Shown: in pieces, positions 37,616 to 46,276 of the stretch
Numbering within the stretch: the stretch's first letter is position 1
Layout: every line of letters begins with the position of its first letter
Source of the DNA: SZUA-442 sp963753185
GTDB taxonomy: Bacteria > Actinomycetota > Acidimicrobiia > Spongiisociales > UBA5794
Reading direction: 5' to 3'
Length of the DNA stretch: 64,000 nucleotides
NCBI GenBank assembly: GCA_963753185.1
Contig: CAVWBO010000007.1
Coordinates: 2,542,001-2,606,000 of the forward strand
The notes under the pieces: model-generated
The model's database searches: none
The model's input: the letters and a program-made list of their open reading frames with translations, nothing else
Told to the model about the DNA's origin: nothing
Translations under genes and position numbers: made by a program

Positions 37616-38866
37616 ATGAGCGCCCGCAACACCCTCGTCCACACAAATGCAACCGCCGAGGCGAAGCGGCTGTCCCGCAGGTCCCGCAGGCGCAAGTACC
37701 TCGGCTGGGTAGGGATCTATCTGATCCTCGGATTCTTCGCACTCGCGATGGTCTTCCCCTTCATCTACATGTTCTCCACTGCGCTCAAGGAATCCTCCGA
37801 CGTCTTCCGATATCCGCCCCGGGTGCTGCCGCAAGCACCGAAGACGACCGTGGTTGACGGTGAGAGTCTCCCGCTCTTCGTGATCGAGTCCGCCGACGGT
37901 GACGAGCGCACGATGGTGCTCGCCGAGTCGGGCGTCGAGGCCGGCCTGTTCGCCCGCTCCGACGACCTCGAGGTGACCATTGCCGTTCCCCTCGAGTTCG
38001 CCTCGGACACCGGTCAGAAGGTCACCGTCGATGGCCAGGAGCTCAGCGTGTTCCTCGTGACGTATGGCGGCGACAGCGAGGAGTTGGTCCTCCTTCGGGG
38101 AACGGCGGTGGGTCGATTCGTCGATCCCGATGACCCCTCGACGGTGGGCTTCGCCGTCGTACGCACCGCACAGCCAGCCGAGCAGATCACGGCGAAGTGG
38201 TCGAACTTCAGCGAGGTCCTCAGCATCCGAGACTTCGACAAGGCGATCACGAACACGGTGCTCGTGACCGTGCTCGTCGTCGCTGGGAGCCTGTTCACCT
38301 CCATCATGGGCGGCTACGCCTTTGCGCGCATGAGGTTCCCCGGCAGGGACCAGCTCTTCGTCGGATACCTGGGGTCGATCATGATCCCGTTCATCGTCCT
38401 CATCATCCCTCTGTTCCAGATCGTCGTTGCCCTGAACTGGAACAACACCCTGGCGGGCCTCATCTGGCCGTTCCTCTACACGGCCTACGGCACTTTCCTG
38501 ATGCGTCAGTTCTTCATTTCGATTCCCAAGGATCTCGAGGAGGCTGCGTTCATCGACGGCGCTTCCCGGTGGCGCATCCTGTGGACGATCTTCGTGCCGC
38601 TCTCGTGGCCAGCCATTGCGACACTCGCTACGTTCCAGTTCCTGTACGCGTGGAACTCCTTCATCTGGCCGCTCGTCGTCATCGACGCAGGCAATACCGA
38701 ATCGTTCGTCCTGACGCTTGCACTCTCGATCCTCGGCGGCCAAGGCGCCGACCAACCGCAGCTGATCTTCGCCGGGGTGGCTCTTGCCGTGATCATCCCC
38801 CTCCTCGTGTTCATCTCGGCACAGCGCTACTTCGTCGAGAATGTGGCGTCGAGCGGCATCAAGTGA
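37616..38866 (+). CDS. Sugar ABC transporter permease (MalG-like) with large periplasmic insert
   Basis: 416 residues from ATG 37616, one base after the previous stop. TM1 (GIYLILGFFALAMVFPFIYM) is followed by LKESSDVFRYPP, normal for MalG, but then by about 110 extra residues (VVDGESLPLFVIESADG to GFAVVRTAQPAEQITAKW) that appear soluble and beta-rich, before NFSEVLSIRDFDKAITNTV returns to the standard fold. The EAA loop is LEEAAFIDGASRWRIL. Usual length is about 275-300. The insert would lie outside the membrane. Confidence 0.9.
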   Translation: MSARNTLVHTNATAEAKRLSRRSRRRKYLGWVGIYLILGFFALAMVFPFIYMFSTALKESSDVFRYPPRVLPQAPKTTVVDGESLPLFVIESADGDERTMVLAESGVEAGLFARSDDLEVTIAVPLEFASDTGQKVTVDGQELSVFLVTYGGDSEELVLLRGTAVGRFVDPDDPSTVGFAVVRTAQPAEQITAKWSNFSEVLSIRDFDKAITNTVLVTVLVVAGSLFTSIMGGYAFARMRFPGRDQLFVGYLGSIMIPFIVLIIPLFQIVVALNWNNTLAGLIWPFLYTAYGTFLMRQFFISIPKDLEEAAFIDGASRWRILWTIFVPLSWPAIATLATFQFLYAWNSFIWPLVVIDAGNTESFVLTLALSILGGQGADQPQLIFAGVALAVIIPLLVFISAQRYFVENVASSGIK

Positions 38867-38882
38867 CCTCGGGACGCCACCG

Positions 38883-40307
38883 ATGAACCATCGCCTCATC
38901 CGAGCCGGGGATCCGAAGGTCAAGATCGGTTCGTTCGACGCGTTCTACCGACACGGATGGCACTCGTGGTCCCCCAGCGGTTGGGTCGATCCCACGGCAC
39001 CCGTTACACCGATCCCCGACGAGGGACGACGCCTTGGCCACGATGACCCAACGATCGCCCTCGAGACCACAGTGTCGAGCAGCGACGTCGGTGTGGCGAT
39101 CGTTGCGGACGGCAGCGCAATCCTCCTCGGGGCCCTCGCGCCGCACGGCAGGGTGCGACCGGACGGCCCCCTGCTCGTGGGCACGAGCGAGGCCGGTCCG
39201 ATTGATTGGCTCGTCGCCGAAGGCACCGTCGTGGACGTCTTCGCCGAGTACGCCCGACATCTCGCACGGAACATGGGGCACCGCCCCCGCCGCCGCGTCA
39301 CGGTGTGGTGCTCGTGGTACTCGTACTACGAGGACATCACGGAGGGGCAACTCCTCGATGAGATCGACAGCATCGGAGACATGCCGTTCGATGTCATCCA
39401 GGTCGACGACGGGTGGGAGCGGGCTGTCGGAGATTGGGATGCCAACGATGGCTTCCCAACGGGGATGCAGGCGATGGCCGACGCGATCCGCGCCACTGGG
39501 CGGTCCGCCGGGCTGTGGATGGCTCCGTACATTGCACGATCCGACTCACTGCTTGCCTCGGAACGACCGGAACTGCTGCTCCGGGATGACGACGGAGCAC
39601 CCGTGGTGTCAGGGATCAACTGGGGCGGGCCGTACTACTCCCTCGACCCCACGGCGGACGCCACCACCGAGTTCGTCGTCGATCTCATCACCCGCGCGCG
39701 ATCGTGGGGATATGACTATCTCAAGCTCGACTTCCTGTATGCCGCAGCCTTCCCCGGAGCCCATGAGCAACCGATGCCGCGCGCGAACGCCTACCGACAG
39801 GCCCTGGCGACCATCCGCGGGGCCGCGGGCGACGACTGCTACCTGAACGCATGCGGCGCTCCGATCATCGCATCACTGGGCCTCGTCGACGGCATCCGGG
39901 TGGGACCCGATGTCGCAGGCTTCTGGGAGGAACCCGGGCTCACCGCCATGGGTGACTTCTCGGGACGTGGGGCCCGTAATGCCATCATCACCACGAGCGA
40001 GCGCCTGTGGCTGAAGGAAATCGTCGACACCGACCCCGATGTGGCGTTCTTCGATCGCAGCACTGTCGAACTCGACGAGCACACGGCGTCGGCCCTTCGC
40101 GACCTTGCAGCCATCACGGGGTTCGTCGGCACATCCGATCACATCGGCGACCTCGAGCTGGCGGAGGCCACCGAACTGCGCTCCGCCCTTTCCAGCGTTC
40201 CGAAGGTGCGTCGAGACGGCTGGCATCGTTGGAGCATCGATGGCAGACCAGTCGACTTCGCGTGGGCGCACCGCTCGCTCACCACGCAGCCAGGACGTGA
40301 ACCATGA
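38883..40307 (+). CDS. Alpha-galactosidase (GH36-type)
   Basis: 474 residues from ATG 38883; no signal peptide, so it acts on imported sugar. The barrel contains VTVWCSWYSYYEDITEGQ, FDVIQVDDGWERAVGDW, then the nucleophile Asp in YDYLKLDFLY and the probable acid/base Asp in DGIRVGPDVAGFW. It is shorter than the ~700-residue classical GH36 enzymes, lacking most of the N-terminal beta-sandwich, which fits a compact GH36/GH27-like subgroup. It releases galactose for GalK and GalT, whose genes follow with overlaps. Confidence 0.88.
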   Translation: MNHRLIRAGDPKVKIGSFDAFYRHGWHSWSPSGWVDPTAPVTPIPDEGRRLGHDDPTIALETTVSSSDVGVAIVADGSAILLGALAPHGRVRPDGPLLVGTSEAGPIDWLVAEGTVVDVFAEYARHLARNMGHRPRRRVTVWCSWYSYYEDITEGQLLDEIDSIGDMPFDVIQVDDGWERAVGDWDANDGFPTGMQAMADAIRATGRSAGLWMAPYIARSDSLLASERPELLLRDDDGAPVVSGINWGGPYYSLDPTADATTEFVVDLITRARSWGYDYLKLDFLYAAAFPGAHEQPMPRANAYRQALATIRGAAGDDCYLNACGAPIIASLGLVDGIRVGPDVAGFWEEPGLTAMGDFSGRGARNAIITTSERLWLKEIVDTDPDVAFFDRSTVELDEHTASALRDLAAITGFVGTSDHIGDLELAEATELRSALSSVPKVRRDGWHRWSIDGRPVDFAWAHRSLTTQPGREP

Positions 40308-41359
40308 CCGTACCCACCTACGACGGCCCGCATCGGCGTTACAACACCCTGACCGGCGAATGGGTGCTCGTATCCGAACAACGGACCAGCCGGCCGTGGC
40401 AGGGCCAGACAGAACGCCCGACCCCGGACACCCGGCCCCGGTTCGATCCGACGTGCTACTTGTGCCCCGGCACCGAACGGGCCGGAGGCGTCCGGAACGA
40501 AACCTACGACGGTACATACGTGTTCACGAACGACTTCCCCGCACTGGTGCCGTCCGACCATGCTCTGGCGTCATCCGACGATGGCCTCTTCGTCGCCCAG
40601 GAAGTGAGCGGAACCTGTCGCGTCGTTTGCTTCTCGCCGCGCCACGACCTCACCCTTGCCGAGATGGACCTCCCCGACATCGAACGTGTCATCGACGTGT
40701 GGGCCGACCAGACCGACGAGCTCCGCCGCTCGTACGCCTGGGTGCAGGTCTTCGAGAACCGGGGCTCGGCGATGGGCGCTTCCAACCCGCACCCGCACGG
40801 CCAGATCTGGGCGACATCGCACGTACCGACCCTTGTCGCCACCGAGGACGAGCACCAGCGACAATACGCCGCCGCGAGGGGTGAGGCACTTCTCGACGTC
40901 TACGCCCGCCGTGAGCAGGAGCTCGGCACGCGCACGGTGGTCGAGAACGAGGACTGGTTGATCCTGGTGCCCTATTGGGCCGTATGGCCGTTCGAGACCC
41001 TGGTCCTACCCAAGGTTCCCGTGCTACGGATCACCGATCTGAACGACCGCCTCCGCGCGAACCTGGCCGTCGCGCTGAAGGAAGTGCTCATCCGCTACGA
41101 CAACCTCTTCCAGACACCATTCCCGTATTCGATGGGATGGCACGGAGCGCCATTCACGGATGGCACGCATGACCATTGGCGCCTGCATGCGCACATCGAT
41201 CCGCCGCTCCTGAGATCGGCCACGGTCCGCAAGTTCATGGTCGGGTACGAGCTGTCGGCCGAGTCCCAGCGGGACCTTACTGCGGAATCCGCCGCTGAGA
41301 GGCTCCGCAGCCTTCCGAACACCCATTACTCGAACTCGCTTCATGCCAATCCCCGTTGA
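40304..41359 (+). CDS. galT: Galactose-1-phosphate uridylyltransferase
   Basis: 351 residues from ATG 40304 (4-base overlap with the galactosidase gene). The active-site HPH is in ASNPHPHGQIWATSHVP; the uridine/phosphate region RYNTLTGEWVLVSEQRTSRPW opens the protein (key residues only), and CYLCPGTERAGG is the zinc CxxC site. The C-terminal metal His is in HDHWRLHAHIDPPLLRS. It converts galactose-1-phosphate and UDP-glucose to UDP-galactose and glucose-1-phosphate in the Leloir pathway. Confidence 0.96.
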   Translation: MTVPTYDGPHRRYNTLTGEWVLVSEQRTSRPWQGQTERPTPDTRPRFDPTCYLCPGTERAGGVRNETYDGTYVFTNDFPALVPSDHALASSDDGLFVAQEVSGTCRVVCFSPRHDLTLAEMDLPDIERVIDVWADQTDELRRSYAWVQVFENRGSAMGASNPHPHGQIWATSHVPTLVATEDEHQRQYAAARGEALLDVYARREQELGTRTVVENEDWLILVPYWAVWPFETLVLPKVPVLRITDLNDRLRANLAVALKEVLIRYDNLFQTPFPYSMGWHGAPFTDGTHDHWRLHAHIDPPLLRSATVRKFMVGYELSAESQRDLTAESAAERLRSLPNTHYSNSLHANPR

Positions 41360-42476
41360 AGCTGCCGCACGATCGGCATTCGAGCAGCGGTTCGGGATGG
41401 CTCCCTCCGGAGTCGCCATATCGCCCGGACGCGTGAACCTGATTGGTGACCACACGGATTACAACGATGGGTTCGTCCTGCCCATGGCGATCGATCGATC
41501 TGTCGCATTCGCCTTCCGACCCACCGGGAGTGGGGTCATCCGGGTGGTGTCAGAAGGGGAGACGGCGGAGTTCGCCGTCGACCCACTCACCCACGGTCAT
41601 CCCGCATGGAGCGAGTACCTGCGGGGAGTGGCGTGGAGCCTCCCCTCCGCGTCCGGGGTGGCCGGCTGGGATGCAGCGATCGCCTCGACGATCCCAATGG
41701 GCGCCGGGCTGTCGTCGTCGGCAGCCATCGAGGTGGCGACGGCGCTCGTGCTCGACCATCTCGCAGGCGCATCAACGACTCGAATCGACGTGGCGAGGGC
41801 GGCACAGCGCGCCGAACGCGAGTGGGTTGGCATGGAGTGCGGGATCATGGATCAGATGGCCGTGGCCATGGCGCTACCCGGGCACGCACTCTTCATCGAT
41901 TGCCGGACACTCGCGAGCGATCACATCCCGATCCCGAATGACACATCGTTTGTCGTACTTGACACCACCACGCGCCGGCAACTCGTTGAATCCCCGTACA
42001 ACGAACGTCGCGCGTCATGTGAGAGGGTCGCGCGACATCTCGGGGTATCGGCGTTGCGCGACGTCACATCCGACATGCTCGCTGTGCATTGGCCGGAGTT
42101 CGACGCCCGGGACGCTCGTCGGGCACGTCATGTCGTCACCGAGAACGAGCGCGTCCTCGATGCCGTCGATGCCCTCCTCTCGAACGACATGGCGCGATTC
42201 GGAGCCTTGATGATCGAGAGTCATATCAGCCTCCGGGAGGACTTCGAGTCGTCCGGTCCCGAGCTGGACAGCATCGTCGAGGCGGCGCTGGCATCCCCCG
42301 GGTGCCTGGGCGCCCGGGTCACGGGAGCAGGGTTCGCTGGCTGCGCTATTGCGGCGGTGCAGGCGACGGCACTCGACGAATTCCTGCGCGCCGCTGGATC
42401 CCGGTATCGGGCCGGGACAGGCCTCATCGCCGACATCTATCCCTGTCAGCCGTCGGCCGCCGCACGGATCGTCTGA
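41343..42476 (+). CDS. galK: Galactokinase
   Basis: 377 residues from ATG 41343, overlapping galT by 17 bases. GHMP signatures: SPGRVNLIGDHTDYNDGFVL near residue 28, IPMGAGLSSSAAIEVATAL (ATP-binding), and ARVTGAGFAGCAIA (motif 3). GIMDQMAVAMALPGHALFID carries the catalytic Asp. It phosphorylates galactose released by the upstream alpha-galactosidase. galE and galM are not in this window. Confidence 0.96.
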   Translation: MPIPVEAAARSAFEQRFGMAPSGVAISPGRVNLIGDHTDYNDGFVLPMAIDRSVAFAFRPTGSGVIRVVSEGETAEFAVDPLTHGHPAWSEYLRGVAWSLPSASGVAGWDAAIASTIPMGAGLSSSAAIEVATALVLDHLAGASTTRIDVARAAQRAEREWVGMECGIMDQMAVAMALPGHALFIDCRTLASDHIPIPNDTSFVVLDTTTRRQLVESPYNERRASCERVARHLGVSALRDVTSDMLAVHWPEFDARDARRARHVVTENERVLDAVDALLSNDMARFGALMIESHISLREDFESSGPELDSIVEAALASPGCLGARVTGAGFAGCAIAAVQATALDEFLRAAGSRYRAGTGLIADIYPCQPSAAARIV

Positions 42477-42508
42477 TGACCTGACGCGACGGACCTGGCG
42501 ACGACGGG

Positions 42509-43487
42509 TCACCGGTCATCGTTGACGACTTTTGCATCATCGTGAGGCGGGGTGACGGCAACATACCCCTGACCGCTGACCGTCACCTCGGCGTGTGGCA
42601 CCGCTCGGGTTGCGAGGTACGCGCCGACGAGCACCACGACGACGCCGACGAGCGCCACCGGCGCGACGACCTCATCGCGGAACGTGGCACCGAGGATGAT
42701 CGCCACGATCGGGATGAGGTAGGTGGTCGTCGCCATCCTCGGCGCGCCGACACGCCCTGCGAGGGTCGCTGCCAATGCCCTGGCGACGCCGGTGCCGAGG
42801 ATCCCGAGGATCAGCACGGCGATGACACTGCTCGCCTTGAACTCGGATTCGTCGATACCAGCGGCGGCGACCGGGGCGAGGAGGACACTCGACACGACGA
42901 GGGCCCACATGATCACCGCCGGGCCGCCGTACCGCTGTTGGAGGGGAACGACCAGGTTCGAGTTGATGGCGTACCCGACGGTCGCGATGACGACCAGCAG
43001 GACGCCGACGGGTGTGGCGTCAGCCCCGACGAGTGACGGCGCGGACATGAGGACGATGCCGACGAACCCCACACCGATGCCGAGCGTCTGCGCGATCCCC
43101 GGAAGCCTGCGCAGCATGATCGATGCCACGACGAGCGTGATGACCGGCGTTCCTGCGGTGATCATCCCCGCAACAGCGGAGTCGAGTTCCGTCTCTGCCT
43201 GGGCGAAGAGCAGGGCGGGTCCTGCGTTCCCGAGGACCGCGATCGCTGCGATCCGAGGCCAGTGCTCCCGTTCCGATGGCACGTCGCGCCCTGCCGAACG
43301 CGGCGAGCGCTACTGCACCGAAGGCCACCCTGCCGAACGCGACGACGCCGGGTGCCAGGAAATCGACTCCGAGGGCGATCCACAAGAACGCGGATCCCCA
43401 AATGACGCCGATGACAAGCGTCAGACCCCACTCCGTTGGGCCGTACGCGGCAGGTCGCGACCCGATGTTGGTGAGCGGTGACGCCAT
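42509..43487 (-). CDS. EamA/DMT-family transporter, one frameshift
   Basis: From ATG 43487 the frame reads WGLTLVIGVIWGSAFLWIALG and VVAFGRVAFGAVAL, typical of EamA half 1, then breaks near 43280 and resumes as SEREHWPRIAAIAVLGNAGP to 42509. Removing one base gives 325 residues with ten hydrophobic segments in two EamA repeats (second repeat VLLVVIATVGYAINSNL to ATTTYLIPIVAIILGATFRDE). The family exports or imports metabolites, often amino acids; the substrate is unknown. Converges on galK. Confidence 0.82.
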
Positions 43488-43563
43488 CGGTCGACGATAC
43501 CGGACCACCCGTGCCTGATCCCGCCCCTACACGCGGCTGAGGCGCCACGCGTAGGCTGGCCCC

Positions 43564-44892
43564 GTGCCACCGACGAACCCGATGCCCCTGGCAGCAGCAC
43601 GACTGGTCCGGCGGTACTACATGTACGCCGGCATCTACACACTCGCTGCGTCGATCATCTGGGGCATCAACACCCTGTTCCTCCTCGACGCCGGGCTGTC
43701 CGTCGCCGAGGTGTTCATCGCGAATGCCGCGTTCTCGGTGGGAACCGTGCTCTTCGAGATACCCACGGGCGTCGTCGCCGACACGGTCGGTCGTCGAGCC
43801 TCCTTCCTGGCGTCACTCGCGGTGCTTGCATCATCGACACTCGCATACGTGGGGCTTTCCAGGATCGGTGGCGGCCTCATCGCCTTCTCCGCAGTTTCGG
43901 TCATGATGGGTCTGGGCTACACGTTCTACTCGGGAGCGATGGAGGCCTGGATCGTCGACGGCGTGCGATCACTCGGCTTCCACGGAGGCATGGATCGCAT
44001 CTTCGCCAGGGCACAGGTCGTCGGTGGTACCGCCATGCTGGTGGGAACGATCGGAGGCGGCCTTCTCGGACAGATCGACCTCTCGATCCCCTTCGTCGTT
44101 CGCTCCGCACTCCTCGGCGTCCTCCTCATCCTCGCCTTCTTCGGGATGCACGACGTGGGGTTCGAGGCGAGACGGGTGACACTCGCCACACTGCCGTCGG
44201 AGGCGAATCGGGTCGCCTCGACGGGCATTCGCCTCGGCTGGCAATCGAAGCCGTTGCGCCTGATCATGATCGCCGGCGCGTTCCTGAACGGGTTCTACTT
44301 CTGGGCGTGGTACGCCTGGCAGCCCTACTTCCTCAGCCTTCTCGACAACGATGCCGTCTGGGTAGCCGGGGTCGTTGCGGCTCTCCTGGCGCTCGCGACC
44401 ATCTCAGGCAACGCGTTGGTCGGTCGGGTTGCCCTTCTCGCTCGGCGCCGGACGTCGATCCTCCTGTTCGCAGCAGGAGCGTTCAGTGCGGCTTCCATCT
44501 GCGTGGGGCTCGTCTCGGACTTCCCTCTCGCCGTCGGGTTCCTCCTGGTTGCAGCGGCGGCAACGGGTATCACGATTCCGATTCGTCAGGCGTACATCCA
44601 CGAGATGGTCGCATCCGAGCATCGCGCGACGATCGTCTCCTTCGATTCGATGATCTCAGGAGTGGGCGCCGTAGGAGGACAGGCCGGACTCGGTGTGTAC
44701 TCCGAACGAGCGGGGTACGCAGCCGCATATGTCGTCGGCGGAGCCGCGGCCGCCTTGTCGGTACCCGTGATCTGGGTCGCGCGGCGGTTGCGAGCACCCG
44801 CGGACAACTTCGAGGGCGCTCCGAGTCCCGCGACGGAAGGGTGTGTCCCAACCGGGCTTCCAGCGATCTCCCAGGTCGAGTCGACGACCTGA
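43564..44892 (+). CDS. MFS transporter
   Basis: 442 residues from GTG 43564. About twelve hydrophobic segments; the loop between TM2 and TM3 has the MFS motif A in GVVADTVGRRASFL, and the second half repeats with GNALVGRVALLARRRTSILL. The subgroup (YYMYAGIYTLAASIIWGIN; FFGMHD; LRLIMIAGAFLNGFYFWAWY) resembles actinobacterial MFS drug or metabolite carriers of unknown substrate. It is divergent from the DMT transporter gene by 76 bases. Confidence 0.88.
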   Translation: MPPTNPMPLAAARLVRRYYMYAGIYTLAASIIWGINTLFLLDAGLSVAEVFIANAAFSVGTVLFEIPTGVVADTVGRRASFLASLAVLASSTLAYVGLSRIGGGLIAFSAVSVMMGLGYTFYSGAMEAWIVDGVRSLGFHGGMDRIFARAQVVGGTAMLVGTIGGGLLGQIDLSIPFVVRSALLGVLLILAFFGMHDVGFEARRVTLATLPSEANRVASTGIRLGWQSKPLRLIMIAGAFLNGFYFWAWYAWQPYFLSLLDNDAVWVAGVVAALLALATISGNALVGRVALLARRRTSILLFAAGAFSAASICVGLVSDFPLAVGFLLVAAAATGITIPIRQAYIHEMVASEHRATIVSFDSMISGVGAVGGQAGLGVYSERAGYAAAYVVGGAAAALSVPVIWVARRLRAPADNFEGAPSPATEGCVPTGLPAISQVESTT

Positions 44893-44950
44893 CGTCATGC
44901 ACGAGCACTGTTCGTGGACACGGCGGAGCTGTGGTCGATAGGATCTCGGC

Positions 44951-45238
44951 ATGGATGAATCCGAACGACACCGAGACCTCAGGCACCTCATGGGCGCGGC
45001 TGGTCGAGCCCATCATGCCGTGTACGGCGGTCCGAACAGCAAGTGGCCGCGCTGGTACGCCGAGTGGATGTATGGAGAGCTCCTCCGCATCCTCGAATCG
45101 AATCCGTCCGTCGACACGGTGGAGACGTGGCTCATCACCGCTGACGAACGTCAGCGCACCGGGGAGTACGAGGGCTCGTGGCCGAGCAACTACGCCGATT
45201 GGTTCTTCGAATGGGACGCCGAGACGGCCACGACCTGA
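44951..45238 (+). CDS. Hypothetical protein, Trp-rich, 95 residues
   Basis: 95 residues from ATG 44951. Soluble, acidic and rich in Trp and Tyr: KWPRWYAEWMYGELLRILE and WPSNYADWFFEWDAE. I do not recognise a family. The even spread of charged and aromatic residues and codon use like its neighbours suggest a real small gene. It converges on the RDD gene with six bases between stops. Confidence 0.65.
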   Translation: MDESERHRDLRHLMGAAGRAHHAVYGGPNSKWPRWYAEWMYGELLRILESNPSVDTVETWLITADERQRTGEYEGSWPSNYADWFFEWDAETATT

Positions 45239-45244
45239 TGGTTA

Positions 45245-45754
45245 TCAGGCGGTCTTGAGGACCCGCGTCGTATGGGCGAACTCGTCGTGCCAACCCTGGT
45301 TCGTCGGCGAGTTCGAGACGGTCATGGCGATGTAGACCGCAGCGGCGAGCTGGGCAAGGCCGCCGAGGATCGGGAAGATGCCGAGCGCGTACCACAGGTT
45401 CCGCTTGAGAGCCTGCTCGAACGTCGGATTCCCACCGTCGGGACCCACGGTCCGAAGGTTCAGGAGCATCTTGCCGATCGTCTGACCGCGCGACGACTCG
45501 AGATACGCGAAGTAGCCGATGACGATGACGGCCACCACGACGCCCGAAACGATCGATCCGAGGCTGAAGCTTGAGGTCAAGGGGTTCGATCCGAGGTCAC
45601 TGAACATCGCCCCGATCACGAGCGGAACGATGATCACGAACAACGCGATCGACAGGATGACGTGGTCGATCAGCCTCGCGACGAACCGTATCCCGATCTC
45701 TGCCCCCTGTGCGTCGGCTGCCGGCTGTGGTTGCATCGACTCGTGGTCCGTCAC
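45245..45754 (-). CDS. RDD family membrane protein
   Basis: 169 residues from GTG 45754, which has AGGGGAG 5 bases upstream. IGIRFVARLIDHVILSIALF is the RDD box (Arg, Asp), followed by TM segments VIGYFAYLES-SRGQTIGKMLLNLRT, the second family motif, and WYALGIFPILGGLAQLAAAVY. RDD proteins are small inner-membrane proteins, some with transport roles; no function can be given here. Confidence 0.85.
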   Translation of the reverse strand: MTDHESMQPQPAADAQGAEIGIRFVARLIDHVILSIALFVIIVPLVIGAMFSDLGSNPLTSSFSLGSIVSGVVVAVIVIGYFAYLESSRGQTIGKMLLNLRTVGPDGGNPTFEQALKRNLWYALGIFPILGGLAQLAAAVYIAMTVSNSPTNQGWHDEFAHTTRVLKTA

Positions 45755-45848
45755 GGCTACTCCCCTTTGCCTCGGATGCCGCCACCATAGCCGGGTCTTC
45801 AACCAGCATCACAGGACCATCCACGGCCCGATCCGATCCTGTGACCCA

Positions 45849-45990
45849 CACCACATCCGTCTCTCCCCGGGGAGAGCGGAGCGAAGCGACGCAGAGAGGG
45901 CCGCAGGACCGACCCACGCCAGACGTGGGAAACAACATCATCCCCTCTCTGCCCTGCCGGGCATCTCCCCCAACAGGGAGAAACACGAAC
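45849..45990. repeat. Structured intergenic repeat, copy 1
   Basis: Direct copy of 46050-46196 (offset about 201 bases, some small indels). It contains a perfect 16-base palindrome CTCTCCCCGGGGAGAG near 45861, a pair GCAGAGAGGG (45891-45900) / CCCTCTCTGC (45943-45952) that can close a longer hairpin, and an inner CCCACG...CGTGGG stem. No coding frame is credible here. The flanks of the 520-base gap show nothing else. Confidence 0.8.
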
Positions 45991-46049
45991 ACGCACAACC
46001 TGCAACCAGCGAGCAAACGTGCACCGAGAGAAGGAGCGAGCGGAGCTCG

Positions 46050-46196
46050 CACCACATCCGTCTCTCCCCGCGGGAGAGACGGAGCGAAGCGACGCAGAGA
46101 GGGCCGCAGGACACCGACCCACGCCCGACGTGGGAAACAACATCATCCCCTCTCTGCCCTGCCGGGCATCTCCCCCAACAGGGGAGAGACGCGAAC
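46050..46196. repeat. Structured intergenic repeat, copy 2
   Basis: Second copy, differing from copy 1 by a CGCGGG centre in the small palindrome and by a few inserted bases. The internal complementary pairs are all kept, so the folded form is conserved. It ends about 80 bases before the ATP-grasp gene. The family behaves like a short, palindrome-rich, non-coding dispersed repeat (REP/MITE-like). Confidence 0.8.
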
Positions 46197-46276
46197 GAGC
46201 TCGGAGGCGACACGATCTTCTCTCTGAGACGTGGAGCGAGGTCGAAATGGGCTGAGGAGTGCAGTAGCGTGCCGGG

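Noticed and set aside
37547..38923. 458-codon open frame on the minus strand
   Set aside because: Antisense to the MalG-like permease; composition (Asp/Glu/His/Arg-rich) is the mirror of membrane-protein codons, with no recognisable domain.
45849..46196. CRISPR array
   Set aside because: Only two long copies, no regular short spacers, and the repeats themselves are 140 bases with internal stems; no cas gene nearby.
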